Positions 19,851-31,770 are shown, counted from the stretch's first letter. The stretch is 52,923 bases of DNA from Jaapia argillacea MUCL 33604 (GCA_000697665.1 KL197759.1:42986-95908); one strand, 5' to 3'. The notes: generated from the letters alone by a model not told the origin. Made by a program: numbers and translations.

Positions 19851-22800
19851 ATGGAGAATATCGAACCCTCAAGAAAGAGAAAACGAAAGGATGAAACTAG
19901 CGAATTCGAGTCCGATTCCGAGTTGAGCGTCGACGAGGAAGAAACAGCTCCATTTCGTGAGTGCAGTCAATTTCGACAGGAAGAATCATCGCTTTACATT
20001 GATAGATGTGACGAAAAAACAGCTCATACTCGAGGAAATTGACCTTGAGATTGGTCTGAGAGAGCGTCTCGCAGCAACCGTTAATTCTCAGATCACTTGG
20101 GCTTTGATTCTCCAAGAGGCCCTTCTAAAAGACCTACCAGGTACGTGCGAAATCTCTTGCTCCTAGATCTCCTCTCATCTTACTACATTGCTTTATAGCT
20201 GGGCAGGATACAGGGGGTCGATATGCGGCTGCTGCAATGGAAGCTCTTGAAGCTGTACGAGCTCCAAGTTCATTCATGTTCTCTTCACCCACCCAACCGT
20301 CTACGCCGACCCCAATTCCTACCCCCCAATGCCAAGCGGACGTCGCCAACTCAACCGCACCCGTCACTTCTACATCCGCTTCGCTAGAACCCCGTCGTAA
20401 TGCCCGAGCCCGAGCTCCCCCTCGCACTCTAATACCTCCCAAACTTAAACTACTCTTCATCCGTCACACTCCCACTGCCACCTCTCCCAGCCCATCCACA
20501 CCAATCATAGCCAAACTCGCCTGTCCCGACTGTTCCCGCACTGACTTCCCCACCCTCCAAGGTATCTTCAACCACTGTCGTCTCCGACACAAACGCGATT
20601 GGGGTTCACATGAAGAATGTATCAAACATTGCGCTGTTATCATACCCGAACATGAAGAAAAGGAGAGGGATTGGGTGGTGGGGAATGGTACGGAGGTCGG
20701 GGGTGTTAGTTTGCCTAGTTTGAGGAGGTTGTTTGAGCTGGCTGTTGGGGGAGGTGGGGAGGAGGGGTTGATTCCAATCCCTACTGCCATTCATGAACCT
20801 GGAAATTTGGCTTCAGGAGCGGAGAAGGTTACAATTTCAACCGCGACTGAAGATGTGGGCGTGAAGAAAGAGGAAGAGAAGGAGACAAATGAAAGCGTTT
20901 ACTTGACGCGGACTCTGGGTCACCATAAAGATACACCCGCCCTCGCCCCTTTCCTCGGAAGACAAACGAAACGTCGGTGTATCAACGTACACGACCAAGA
21001 CCTCGAGGTCGACATCACAGGGGATGACGGTGATTTTAATATCGTGGCTACTGACAGGAAGCCTGCCTGGCGGATGTCCTATGGTCAGAGGAATGTCGCC
21101 CGTCCCGAACTCGACGTCGTCGCCGAAGCACCCAAACCGTTAGTGTCGAGGGAGTTGTCGACCGAACTTCATCCTACACCAAGAAATTCGCCGTTGAACC
21201 AAAGCACTGGGACCGCACCACCACAACCGAGCATTATAAACACGGCTACGAGTCGTTTCCATATTGTTGCTCGCGTGTCTATCAAGGACCAGAGTCTCTG
21301 GTTGCCGTCCGGTTCGTCTTGTTCCACGTTCGTTATTTGTGTTTGAAGCTGACTTTCACGTCATAGGCCGACGATCTACCGCAAACCCTGAACATACACA
21401 TCGATGGATGATCTCCGTAACTTCTCCCTCATATGTAAGTCCACCTCCTTCCCTACCCCCGTCACAATTTATATCACCAACTAACCTGCCCGATTTTCTC
21501 CCTTTTCTTGGGTAGAGTCTTAACATTACGACTATCCTGAAAAAAATGACGATAACTTGCATCAGTGATCCTCCTCCCTCTACACTCGCTACACCGATCT
21601 CGGTTACAGACCCTCCTTTCAGTGTGATGAGCACGAGTGAGAAGCCGTTCTTGGCGAAGATCAAGCTTGAGTGGTGTGGAGACCAACCTGGTATGGAGGT
21701 CGAACATTGGGTTGAGGTTCGTTATTCTCCTCTGTTCATCGCTTCTCTTTTCAGTTTCACGCGATGCGAGTTGATCTGCTGATTGTGATTGGACAGCTCG
21801 ATCAATGCAAGATGGCTACGCCCCAGCTCGGTGACGAACAACTCCTCGATGTAGAGTTGGATCGCAACATTGAGTTGTTGCCCCTCCGCGATGATACCCG
21901 TGTCATCACCTGGGAAGGCGAGGAACGGAACATAGTCGCGAATAATCCTTCCAGTTCTTCCCAAGAAGAGGAGGCCGTTCCTGGTAAGTGTCTCACTCAA
22001 CTCGTTCTGCGTCTATCTGAGGAAGCCGCATATGTTCAGGTTACGTTAAGATCCTAAGAGATCTTCTCCCGCGATTCCCTATGACGATGAAGGGTGCGTT
22101 CTCTCTCTAATTAAATATAGGCGCTTCTGTTACTGAGAAGTCTGGATCTTTCCAAGACGTTAAAGGCAGGGTACACCCTCAAGTGGCATATCAATTGGTG
22201 TCTAATCCCACATACCTACGCAACCTCGTCCCAGGCCGTCGTAAAGCAATTGAAGTGAGTCTGGCCAGCTTTTCCGAGATAACTATCTCACAGGAGCAAA
22301 TAGTGGGGACGTTCGAGGGCTCTACGAGACGCCTACGAACAAGCAGTCCTCAATTCTTCTTTAGTGAATTCCGATACAATTCCGTTGACAACAGTCGACG
22401 TCTTCCACTGGCTAGAAGAGGAAAATCTTCTTTGCCGTCCTTCAGTTCCCAAGCAATCTAATAATAACGGCTCCGCAACCTCCACCAACACACGCGCGAA
22501 GAATATCACTCCGTCTTCGTCCTCCACACTGGATGCATTTTGTCCGACGTGCGGGTGGACGTATCGACACCATTTCCCACCTGCACAAGGCGGGACCGAG
22601 ATTAAGGCCGAACTACCTCATGATAGTTTGCCCTTGCCGTGCCCGGCGGTGGGGAGGCATGTAGAGCGCATGCCTCTCCTCAGCGTTGGGAAATTGCTAT
22701 CTGCTCAACAGAATTTTGACCAGCCTTATGGATTGTCATCCGTGATTTTCCTCCCGCGGATGATGTCGATCCCAAATACAATCGATTTCCAACCCTCTTC

Positions 22801-23329
22801 GTTGGTGGAAGTCTCTGATCCTGGAATGGTTATTGCTATTCAGCACGTCATTCATCGCTTGCTTCCCCCTCACGCCCTCGACGACGCACCAACTTCTGAG
22901 CGTCCACATAAAATCCGACATATCCCCACCCTCACGACTGGCCAGGCAAAGGCCGACTTAGAAGCCGCCCTGGCTCCATCCGCACTGTTGTCTCTCACCC
23001 TCAAACCTCTTATTCGACTCCTTCTTCGCGGAGGAGTTAATGCCTTGAGACAAGACCCTCTCATCCCAAGACCCCCTGAACGACGCAGCAGAAACACAGT
23101 CAAACCCCAAAAGTGCCGATTATTGACGCCTTCCCATCTACTCCGTGGCTTAATTGATTCTGCATCACACGATCAAGTTAGCGCTGCGATGTTTTTGTCA
23201 TTTGGACGATTTGGACGAGAAGTGGACTCTGAGATGGGAGGAAGGGTGTCCGGTTATGGTGAGGGAGAAGAGCCGTCACGTTTAGCTGAGGGATTTAGCA
23301 GTCTTGGGAGAATCAAATGCGAGGAGTGA
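19851..23329 (+). CDS. YEATS-domain chromatin protein with C2H2-like finger (YEATS2-like)
   Basis: Probable acyl-lysine reader subunit of a chromatin complex. Nine exons (19851-19956, 20006-20140, 20199-21311, 21367-21434, 21516-21716, 21797-21983, 22040-22093, 22121-22254, 22304-23329) sum to 3,024 nt, or 1,007 residues in one frame. The N-terminus is acidic and KR-rich, followed by a helical segment (LILEEIDLEIGLRERLAATV). A finger-like motif follows: ACPDCSRTDFPTLQGIFNHC then RLRH. The YEATS fold is FHIVARVSIKDQSLWLPS, THRWMISVTSPSY, LNITTILKKMTITCISDPPP, VTDPPFSVMSTSEKPFLAKI and KLEWCGDQPGMEVEHW. The C-terminal third has CPTCGWTYRHHFPP and a long helical tail. Assignment to a YEATS2-like rather than Yaf9 or Taf14 type rests on length and domain order. 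The reader pocket residues were not checked against a structure. Confidence 0.8.
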
Positions 23330-24548
23330 TCATGAGACGTGGTCAGTCGTCACTTGAGGTTGCGCCTTTTGATGGACAGTTACAATATGGCATCCCGACA
23401 CATCCCCTTCATGATGAAGTCTTGCGTCGCTCAAGTCTCATCCGTGGCCCGTCTCGCCCTCCTTCTATTCGTGGCAGATATGTCAGGGCAAGATGTTATC
23501 CGAAACAGTATCACACCGCGCCGCACATCAATAATGATTCCATCGCTCAAACCGTTATGGCTTGCTACCGTCGTGTGTCACGGCCCGGATACTTCAAGAA
23601 TGGATATCTGGAAGAATTCGAGCATGGGTACTTATCGAAGACTCCTGTTGCAACCAGTCTACCGTCTGCTACCATGCACATGAAGCGACCTCGGATCCGG
23701 GTAGCCACCAGTACTGGCAAGTGAAATCAGATGTGGAGAGAGCTGATCACAAGGCATGCGGTCGGAACGCCATTACTGTCATTTTACTTCATGTTGTCGA
23801 AGTTTTTTTTCCTCTTCACGAAACCACCCCCGACCACGCCCCTCTACTTACTCTGCGCTCCGACGCTGATGGATCAGAAACCAAGGAAGCAACGTTGATT
23901 CCTGGCGTTTCGCCCAAATTAGGTTGTGTCACACAGAAAGGTTATCTCAGATCTTGTCGTGGCGCTTGATCTTGATCAGCCATCAAGTGGTTCGCACACT
24001 CGCCTCTCTCCCGGTGCACCAACATCGTGAGCTTGACATTTCATTTCGGAGCGGCCTCTGCATTACATACCTCCCTCCCCTCGGTTACTTATCCTGCATT
24101 CCTCGATTGCTGAATCCAAGAACGGTTGTTTTCTCCGCCTCCGAGGGAATGATGGTATTTGTTTTGCCGCCATGCGGACATCACTTCATTTTCCGACGGT
24201 ACCAGTATGTAAGCCACTCGCATATGTTTTTCACCGCTTGCAGTTACTGTTATGGACCGAGTTTGGTACAAGAATCCAGGAACTCCGCATGGGTAAACCT
24301 CAGCGTTTCCCATGACCAGACCGCTCGACCAATTCGGAGCCGTTGTTAGGTAGGAAGATAACTGGGCGCGAACCATTGCTATCTTCGTATCTGGAGATCT
24401 TTCCCCCATACGCCATATTCATCACTGGTGGAATCAAAGGCTTCTGACAAATTTACCACTGCTTGGGTGAAAGCAGCAGCACAATTGCGACACCTCCATC
24501 GCTGGCCGCTCCCTGCGTCTCTCGTCTTCCTTTCTATCTGGAGGTCAA
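23330..24548. other. Intergenic region, no supported gene
   Basis: About 1.2 kb downstream of the YEATS gene. Several overlapping open frames of 106-141 residues lie on both strands but show no family pattern and no consistent splice structure. Part of it must be the promoter of the DUF6534 gene. A decayed gene cannot be excluded. Confidence 0.45.
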
Positions 24549-26539
24549 ATGGCACAGCTGGCTTTGTCGTTGGACTTGAATTCAACTCTTGGCGCCGACT
24601 TTGTTGGCTTCGCAGTGTCCAGTGTGTGAGTTCCTCTCCTCAGCTGCTCGTGTGCTCTAGGACAAATTCATTGGATTTCGTGCGCAGGGTCTATGGCATC
24701 CTGACCGCTCAAGTCTATACCTACTTGAAGAAATATCCACTTGACAAAACGGGTTACAAGTTATTGGTGAGTCACGATAGTGTGTTGATGTCGCTCGGGC
24801 TCACTGCTAGTCCTCAGGTTGCATCCTTATGGTACGTCGCGACGGCGACGACTGGCTGTGTTTCTGAAGGTCATTTCCAGGGTGTTAGAAACGGTGGATC
24901 AAGCATTCATAGGCCATCAGTTCTATTTCTATTGCATCACGTAGGTCGTTCATCGGTCTGCCATCTCGTAATCTAATGCCATTCTTATAGCAACTATGGC
25001 AACCCACTGGTGCTAATAGACAGGCCCGGTATCTGGTAAGCGCACATTTGATGTCAAGCACTAATCAATGTCGCTGACCGATCGACCCTCCGCTGAAGGT
25101 CTCTTGTGGTGAGTTATCTGACATCTTGGGTGGATCTCGGGCATGACCTGTTGTGAATAAGGCTCAAGTGGAAGTAGGAGTGAGTGATTTCTAACCTTTT
25201 AGAAACAGAACTATTCTCACCCCACCCCAAAAAATTAGGCTCTGGCAGGCAGCATCGTGAAGGCGTAAGCTACCCAATCATCTCGCCCCTTCACCATTCT
25301 CATCTTGGAAATGCAGCTGTTTCGCTATGCGTGTTTATCGGTGTAAGGTCCAGCCAGCGTTATCCCTTCCTGGCTGAACAGTCGCCTCTGCAGTCAGCAA
25401 TCAGAATATATATGTTTCAGGACTTATCGTACGCCACCTCCGCTCCACTGGAGAACATATCCGCTAATTCGATCTTGAAGATTCTTATGATACTCACACA
25501 ATTGGGTGAGATGTCTTTCTTCATGCTGCTCTCCCGTGTGACTGAGCCGTATGACCTCAAGGCACCGCGACAGGTAAGTACAACTGAAGCGACTGGCGAT
25601 ACTGTCTGACCGAGCGTTTCTCAGCCTATACGATTCAGTGGTTCGTATTCGTTAATTCCGTAGACGACGGGCTGAAAACAATTTCATTCCCAGTCACGGA
25701 TTGAAGTCCCTTGCTGATCTGGTTACGGTGAAGGTCTGTCTTTCGCCGCAAACTTTGTTATCCATACCACCAGCGACTGATTTATTCGTGACTCTCAGGG
25801 ATTGGGGAGTTCTTCGTTGGCTCTGGGTGTCGCAACGGACGCGGTTACGGCGTTTGCGCTATGTTATTTCCTGCAAGGGCTACGGACAGGCTACGCAGGG
25901 TATGTACACATGGCCCTTTTTCTGAGCTTTAGTACTCAGATTCTCACCCGTCTATAGTTCAGACTCACTTGTGAACAGCTTAACGTTGTACGCCGTCAAT
26001 ACAGGTATCCTGACAAGGTTTGTACGGCCCCGTCACCAAGTTCTCGAAGGTTAATCTGTTATTCTAGTGCATTCAGTTTGGCCACTTTGATATTGGTATG
26101 TCTGTCTCGTTTCTACATGACGTGATATTGACCCGCTGTCTTTGAAGTACAACATCATGCCGGCGAACTTTATCTTTATGGCATTCTACTTTGTCGTTAG
26201 TAAATGTACGTGGCGGCTGAAAATTCCATGGGTCCATTCCTCTGCTCACAATCCCACAGTATACGCCATCTCATTCCTAGCAACGTACGTCTCCATTCCC
26301 TACCTCCTCCACTTCCTCCACGTAACAGCTCCTCCACTTGGATTCAATTCAGACTCAATACGAGAAGAATCGTGAGAGGTCAAGGAACGGATAGGGAACG
26401 ATCAACTGGGACTACGTTTCAGATGTTTACGAACCCTCGAGTGACGGATCCTGTGAGGAGGGTAGAAGAGGGAGTGCAGCAGCAGAAGGTCCGTCATGGT
26501 TTGACGGAAGGAGTTTGGGAGAGTATCGTTCCTCTTTGA
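24549..26539 (+). CDS. DUF6534-family seven-helix membrane protein
   Basis: Agaricomycete family of unknown function with about seven membrane helices. The ATG at 24549 gives MAQLALSLDLNSTLGADFVG, then VYGILTAQVYTYLKKYPLDK. A short exon and the next join as VASLWVLETVDQAFIGHQFY, then FYCITNYGNPLVL, SIVKACFAMRVYRCK, GLGSSSLALGVATDAVTAFA, LCYFLQGLRTGYA, SDSLVNSLTLYAVNTGILTS, LATLILYNIMPANFIFMAFY and SKLYAISFLATLNTRR. The cytoplasmic tail is VRGQGTDRERSTGTTFQMFT and ends WESIVPL. More than ten short introns. The 25.4-25.7 kb part is the least certain: I favour a long intron there so that ILTQLAYTIQ is read through. Confidence 0.78.
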
Positions 26540-27498
26540 CTGATGTTGTAAGCTGTAGTATCCTGGCCCCCCTGGCCTTCATCCTCATCAAAAACAACCG
26601 AGCGAAACGGTATGTCCCTTCACCCTCCCCCTTTGGTTTTGGAGCTGATTGAGGGTGGCATTCGCAGCATTACATGGAGGACTGGTGATTTGGGTCTTTT
26701 GAATGTCGATTTATTATCAATTGTTGTATTATTATGTCGTCAAAAAATTTGGGGGGCCCTGGAGGTACCAAATTCCGGTATCCCATTCGTCGTGTGGGGA
26801 TTTCAAGTCGGTACCGGGGCAAGGGGGATCTATGGGAGTTTATTAACCACAAAGGAACCGAGTGATAGTATCGCTCATTGTTTAGCGAAAGTAAGTGGAT
26901 GAAAGGGAGACTCGGAGGATGCAAAATACAATTAATAGTGTAGGTGTGAATTGTTTTCCCATTTCAAGGCTTGGCCCCGCTGTTGATGTCAGAGAAGTGG
27001 GTTGCAAGGGTTGCAATTTGACTAATGCTCCCCTTTAGCAAGTTCAATGCATCAACTGCCTCTGAGAATTACGCGATGAGGAGAACCATGTCTTCGGGAA
27101 GATGACAGTCAGAATGGGTCATAGGAGAGTGATGGATGTGCCGAATCGACGTTGCAACGGGGAGCCTGTCGAGATAAACGCGGATACTGGCTTCGACAGT
27201 CGAATAAGTAACGCAGTACTAGTACGAACGTGTCAAGTTTTTACAACTAGCTCACGTACCCGCCGCATGTGTCCCTGAGGCGATCTACTCCATTACCACG
27301 AGTCGCCATGGACCTTGAGGGCATCCACAGGTTCCAAATACTGGACTGAAACAATCATAAATATTGTCACAGTGATGCCATGCAACTGCGTCGTCGTTAC
27401 TAACTGCGAGGATAACGGCGATGTCTTCTAAGTACATAAGTAGTCGCAGCAATAGAGGTAGTTTATTATGTGCAGCGGCAAGAACGAGGCATCTTGGT
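26540..27498. other. Intergenic region with a shared repeat segment
   Basis: About 960 bp between the DUF6534 gene and F-box gene F1. The only structure I see is the repeat at 26680-26835. Open frames below 100 residues overlap that repeat and are not supported. Confidence 0.5.
26680..26835 (+). repeat. Dispersed repeat, copy 1 (about 155 bp)
   Basis: It resembles 34890-35045. Both carry gactggtgattgggt or gactggtgatttgggt, then a T-rich stretch, cgtcaaaa, ggggggcc(c/t)tggagg, and aagtcggta(c/t)cgggg, in the same order and spacing. Each copy ends near a run of purines. Possible remnant of a small mobile element; no inverted ends were established. Confidence 0.65.
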
Positions 27499-29102
27499 CT
27501 ATCTTACATCAACCACGATAAGCCCGACAACACCCATGCCAGAATCGCATCTCAGGGCAATACACATACGACCAGACGCTTCATCATAAGTGAAGGCGCT
27601 AGCATAATACATCGGAGGAATCCATAAGGCCAGATCAACCTCAGAGATGACGAAATCTTCTTCCTTCCACAGGTCAAAGTCGTCTCCATTCGGCGCCGCG
27701 CAAAACACTAGGCGGGGAGGTTGCAAGGCGCCGAAGTGGATGGGACAAGAGACGGCGCGTCGGGTGCCCATCTTGGGACTGAATCCAAGATATTGGAGAA
27801 CTTTAGTCGGATACAGAGGGAAGGGCATGGATAGGGTTGGGATAGACGGAGTATGGTGATGGTCGTTCACGATGTACAACCCGGCTGTACCAAGGAATAT
27901 TGGCTGGCCGAGATATCGTGGGGCGGACATGACCAGCGTGCCGGGATGAGCTCCTTCCCACCAAGTTGCCCCCCGCTCATCTTCGTGAATCCGGATCATA
28001 GCTGCACGTTGAGCATGCCGGAGATCCTCGACGAAATTTCCAGTACAAGGAATCATGTCGAAACTTGAGATGTCCACAAGGTTCATGCCGGCATCGACGA
28101 CGACGAGGAGCCAGCGTTCTGAGAGTATCTCGAGTGTCCAGATGGTGCCCTAAAGATTACATGTCAAGCATCAGGGTCCATAGATATCAATCTGCAGCAG
28201 AGGCTCACGCACGATCAAGTTATTCCACTCCATCGTAGCTTGTTTATGGGAACCAATGTCTCGCACCACTATAAACTTCTCGTGGTTCCGATGGCGGCGT
28301 TCGTACTCAAATGCAAGTAGGTTTCCGGCAACAGCCACATGTCTCATACGACCTCCGAGAGGAGTATTGATATCTACGATGAGGTGGAAACCGGGGTTGG
28401 AGGACAGAGTGTCAACACGGTATATATGTAATGTTCCCCAGGTGACGGTAAGAACACTGGAGAGAGAAATCGGCCCCAGGTTGTTGTAGATGTGAGATGA
28501 CAGAAGGGACGAGAACTACTTACTTTCCTTGAATGAATGGTAACACGAAGCCAACCTCATGCCCTGACAACAATGCGACAAAGGGTTTCTCAACTTGCTT
28601 GAGACACTTCTGTACAGGAAGGAGGACACTCCCCACACACTTTTGAGCCGCAAGGTTGGTCAAGGACAACCTCTCATTCATCAGCTCTACCAAGAATTTC
28701 CCGCCAGGGAGCAGACTGATCCCGACCAGGTCAGAGTGACAAGGGTGGTTTCGAAGGACCAAGTGAGAAGCAGTATTCTTGTCATCACGCCAAATCCTGT
28801 CGAGATGTATGCTCCTGAGGACTCGACGCTTAAGCTCCAGTAGGGACATAGATTGCAGCGCGATGGCAACCTCAGGGTCTGGCACCATCAACAAGATGCT
28901 ATTCATGATACTAAACCGGAAATGCCGGTGTTGCGCGATCTCGTAGTAGGCTTTACAAGTCTACGACACAGGTCAGATGAGCAGAAAATGGCGATTTGAG
29001 CTGGGGACTCCCTAATATTAGGCTGACGGAATCGCGAGGGTCCAAGAAACGGTTGATGGTGAGGACTACATCTTCGGGAAGATGAGGGGTAGGGCGAGCC
29101 AT
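27499..29102 (-). CDS. F-box domain protein F1
   Basis: Likely substrate-recognition subunit of an SCF ubiquitin ligase. The N-terminal F-box reads LPEDVVLTINRFLDPRDSVS, LIL, then TCKAYYEIAQ after the first intron. The body follows: PDPEVAIALQSMSLLELKRR, SIHLDRIWRD, LVGISLLPGGKFLVEL, HVAVAGNLLAFEYERRHRN, TIWTLEILSERWLLVVVDAG, MSAPRYLGQPIFLGTAGLY, CAAPNGDDFDLWKEEDFVIS and YDEASGRMCIAL. Exon 1 is 29102-29013. The first intron (29012-28961) has a branch-like ctgac and a normal cgtag acceptor but begins GGGAGT instead of GTGAGT. The ATG at 29102 is chosen because the in-frame upstream extension lacks F-box residues. A paralogue, F2, is at 50667-52239. Confidence 0.8.
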
Positions 29103-29344
29103 GGGAGTCGAAACGGTGAACAATTCAACACAAGTCAATCCACGACTGTGACGTTGGCGTTGTCGACGTTACACGTCACATCAATGCATGTCCGATCTGC
29201 AGGTGAAGTGGACATGGATCGAAACAAGGCCGAAGTCAAGCAAGTCCACGTCAGGCCTATGTCGTTCTCCGTTCTCTTCATCTTTCCCCCCCATACGCCC
29301 AACTGTCCTCAGCAATTGAACCGTGAAGAAAGATATCAATAACG

Positions 29345-31770
29345 ATGAAAGTCGCAGTCGTCGGATCTGGGGTTTCTGGTTTAGCGGCGACTTGGGTGTG
29401 TACTTTCTCACTTCCTTGCCCTCTGTTGTTCCTCATCGTCTCTTATTCATTGTGTTAAACTATTTCTTTGGATGGTAGTTATTGAATGAGTATAGCGATC
29501 ATGAAGTTCACTTGTTCGAAACGGACTCTCGGCCTGGAGGGCACGCCAACACCGTCAAGTTCCAGCAAGAAGGAAGAGATCCCGTAGATGTCGACACGTA
29601 CGTCTTCCCTCGTACCTCCCCTACCCGCTGTCGCTAACATCTATCTATCCAGCGGATTTGTACGTTTTCCTCCCTCCCTCCCCCGAAGGGACCTAACCTC
29701 TTGCTCCATAGATCGTATTCAACCCAACAACCTACCCCTCTTTCCTCTCCTTCCTCAATCTCCACCCCCAAATCCAGATCATCCCGACAGAAATGACATT
29801 CAGCGTCTCCGCAATCGAGGCGCTTTCGAGTGGGCTGGAAAGAACTTGTTGAGTGTCTTTGCCCAAGGATGGAGAGTATTTGATGGTGGGATGTGGAGGT
29901 TGGTTTGGGATGTGATTAGGTTCAACGCTTGTGCTAGGAATGTTCTTTTGGATGGAGGAAAGGCGGGGGATGCGTCTATTGGAGAGTATTTGGAGAAGGA
30001 GGGATATTCGAGGGAATTCAGGGATGATTATCTTATCGTGTGTATATGCTTCTCTCTATGTCTCTTTTTTGGCACTGACGCGTTATCGTTTATAGCCAAT
30101 GACGGCTGCCATCTGGAGTACACCACCTGACAAATGTGCGATGGACTTTCCAACTCGTACATTGGTCCAATTCATGCATAATCACCACCTTCTCCAAATC
30201 ACCGGAAAACCGAGTTGGCTGACTATCAAAGGTGGCAGGTAAGCACTGACATTCACACTCTCGTTCTACACTGAAACTTTGTCGCCTTGGAACCTAGCAA
30301 AACATACGTAAATGCCATTCTCTCCAAGCTCCCTACATCCCAACTACACCTCAACACACCCATACACTCCATCTCCTCGACCTCCAACCAGATAACCCTC
30401 ACCACTGCTTCAGGCAGCCAAGAAATCTTCGATCACGTCATCGTAGCCACCCACTCAGATACTACCTTGCAATTGCTGAAAGCGGGAGGTGGGTTGACAG
30501 AGCGGGAGAGAGATGTCTTGGGGAGTTTTGGGTGGAGTCGGAATGAAGCTGTTTTGCATGCTGATATTGAGGTGAGGTTTGTCGTCTTCCCGATGTGTTT
30601 CATCTTCAGTTGCGGGCTTCGTTTGTGGCTATATGCGCATTCGTGAGGCGGCTATATGCGCGTTCGGGTTGTGACTATATGCGTGTTGGTTTCCCTCTTG
30701 TGGCAACTATATGCACCCGCATGTGGTGGCTGTATGCGCTCTAGTTTCCTCTTTTGTGGCGTTGGATTGTTCCGTTGAGATCTGACTGGTTGATGCGAGC
30801 TGATGGAGCTTCAGAATGCTCGTCAATTATCCACACTCCTCGTATCTCCCTCACCCCTTTTCGACCCTGATCGTTAACAATTCTTATCATACGACTTGGA
30901 ACTGAACTGACAATTTCACGATTTTCTTTTTTGGGTGTCGGGTTGAGCAGTTGATGCCGAAACGGAGGGTAGCGTGGTCTTGCTGGAACTATCTCACTTC
31001 CTCCTCAAGTGATGTGAAAGAAGAGCAAGATCGAGTAGCTTTGTACGTCCACCCATCTCCCTGCCATATATATCTTCTCATTCTCACTAATACTTTCGCC
31101 AACAGGACCTGTCCGTCTACCCTCCCTCCCTCCCTACACCAGCTATATGCGCACTAACTCTGAGATGTTGGATGAATAGATTGGATGAACGACCTTCAAC
31201 ATCTTCCTGAACCCCTTCATGGGCCTGTCCTCGTCACTCTTAACCCGCCTTTTGAACCTGATCCGAAGAAAGTGGTGGGTAGGTGGAAGTATGATCATCC
31301 GATTTTGGATGCGAAGGTGTGTATCTGTGTTGTGGCTTCGCACCCACTTTCGTTTATTTCTTTTCTTGACTGACCCTTCCTTATGTGATCGATCCTAGGC
31401 CCTAAACGCCCAAACACTCCTCCCATCAATCCAAAATACTCGCCGTATATCTTATGCAGGAGCTTGGACACGATACGGGTTCCACGAAGATGGTTTCGCC
31501 AGTGGATTACGTGCCGTCCTCGATTACTCACCGTTATTCACAGTACCTCAAACTTCGACTTCCAACGTGCACCATGCGCGCCAGTTCGAACCTCCTTTTG
31601 AGGTGATCGACCCGGACACTCTCCCCGCCCGTTTATGGATCGCGTACGTTTTTGAATTTGTGGAGAAGATTGGGTTGAGAGGTCTTGTGGGGTTTTTGTT
31701 GGGGTTAGTTTTGAGATTGGTGGGGTTTGGTTTGGGATTCAGGGAGGGAGGGAGGAGTTGTGATGGTTAG
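29345..31770 (+). CDS. FAD-dependent amine-oxidase-like protein, frameshifted, with microexons
   Basis: Flavin oxidoreductase related to the NAD/FAD-binding proteins often found beside cyclopropane-fatty-acid synthases; the substrate is unknown. The N-terminus MKVAVVGSGVSGLAATW is a dinucleotide-binding motif, followed by LFETDSRPGGHANTVKF. Further segments are GFIVFNPTTYPSFLSFLNL, GAFEWAGKNLLSVFAQGWR, PMTAAIWSTPP, GKPSWLTIKGGSKTYVNAI, VIVATHSDTTLQLL, RRVAWSCWNYL, RRISYAGAWTRYGFHEDGFA. A hydrophobic C-terminus (GLVGFLLGLVLRLVGFGL) may be a membrane anchor. Two microexons are needed: CGGATTT (29653-29659) and GACCT (31106-31110). At 29808-29811 one base is missing (TCCGC where TCCCGC would read VSRNRGAFEW), so as given the protein would stop shortly after. 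This is either a real inactivating mutation or a sequence error. One intron (30572-30950) is 379 nt. Confidence 0.8.
30620..30762 (+). repeat. Degenerate tandem repeat around ctatatgcg, inside an intron
   Basis: Five imperfect units of about 23-30 bp, each centred on gtggctatatgcgc or a close variant, lie at roughly 30624, 30647, 30672, 30704 and 30727. They account for much of the unusually long 379-nt intron of the flavin oxidoreductase gene. A lone further match (ctatatgcgcac) is in a later intron at 31143. Confidence 0.7.

Noticed and set aside
23317-24409. A gene in the gap between the YEATS and DUF6534 genes
   Set aside because: Several frames of 100-140 residues overlap on both strands, and none resembles a family or joins to a neighbour.
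30620-30762. CRISPR-like array
   Set aside because: The repeats are degenerate, lack regular unique spacers and sit in an intron of a eukaryotic gene.
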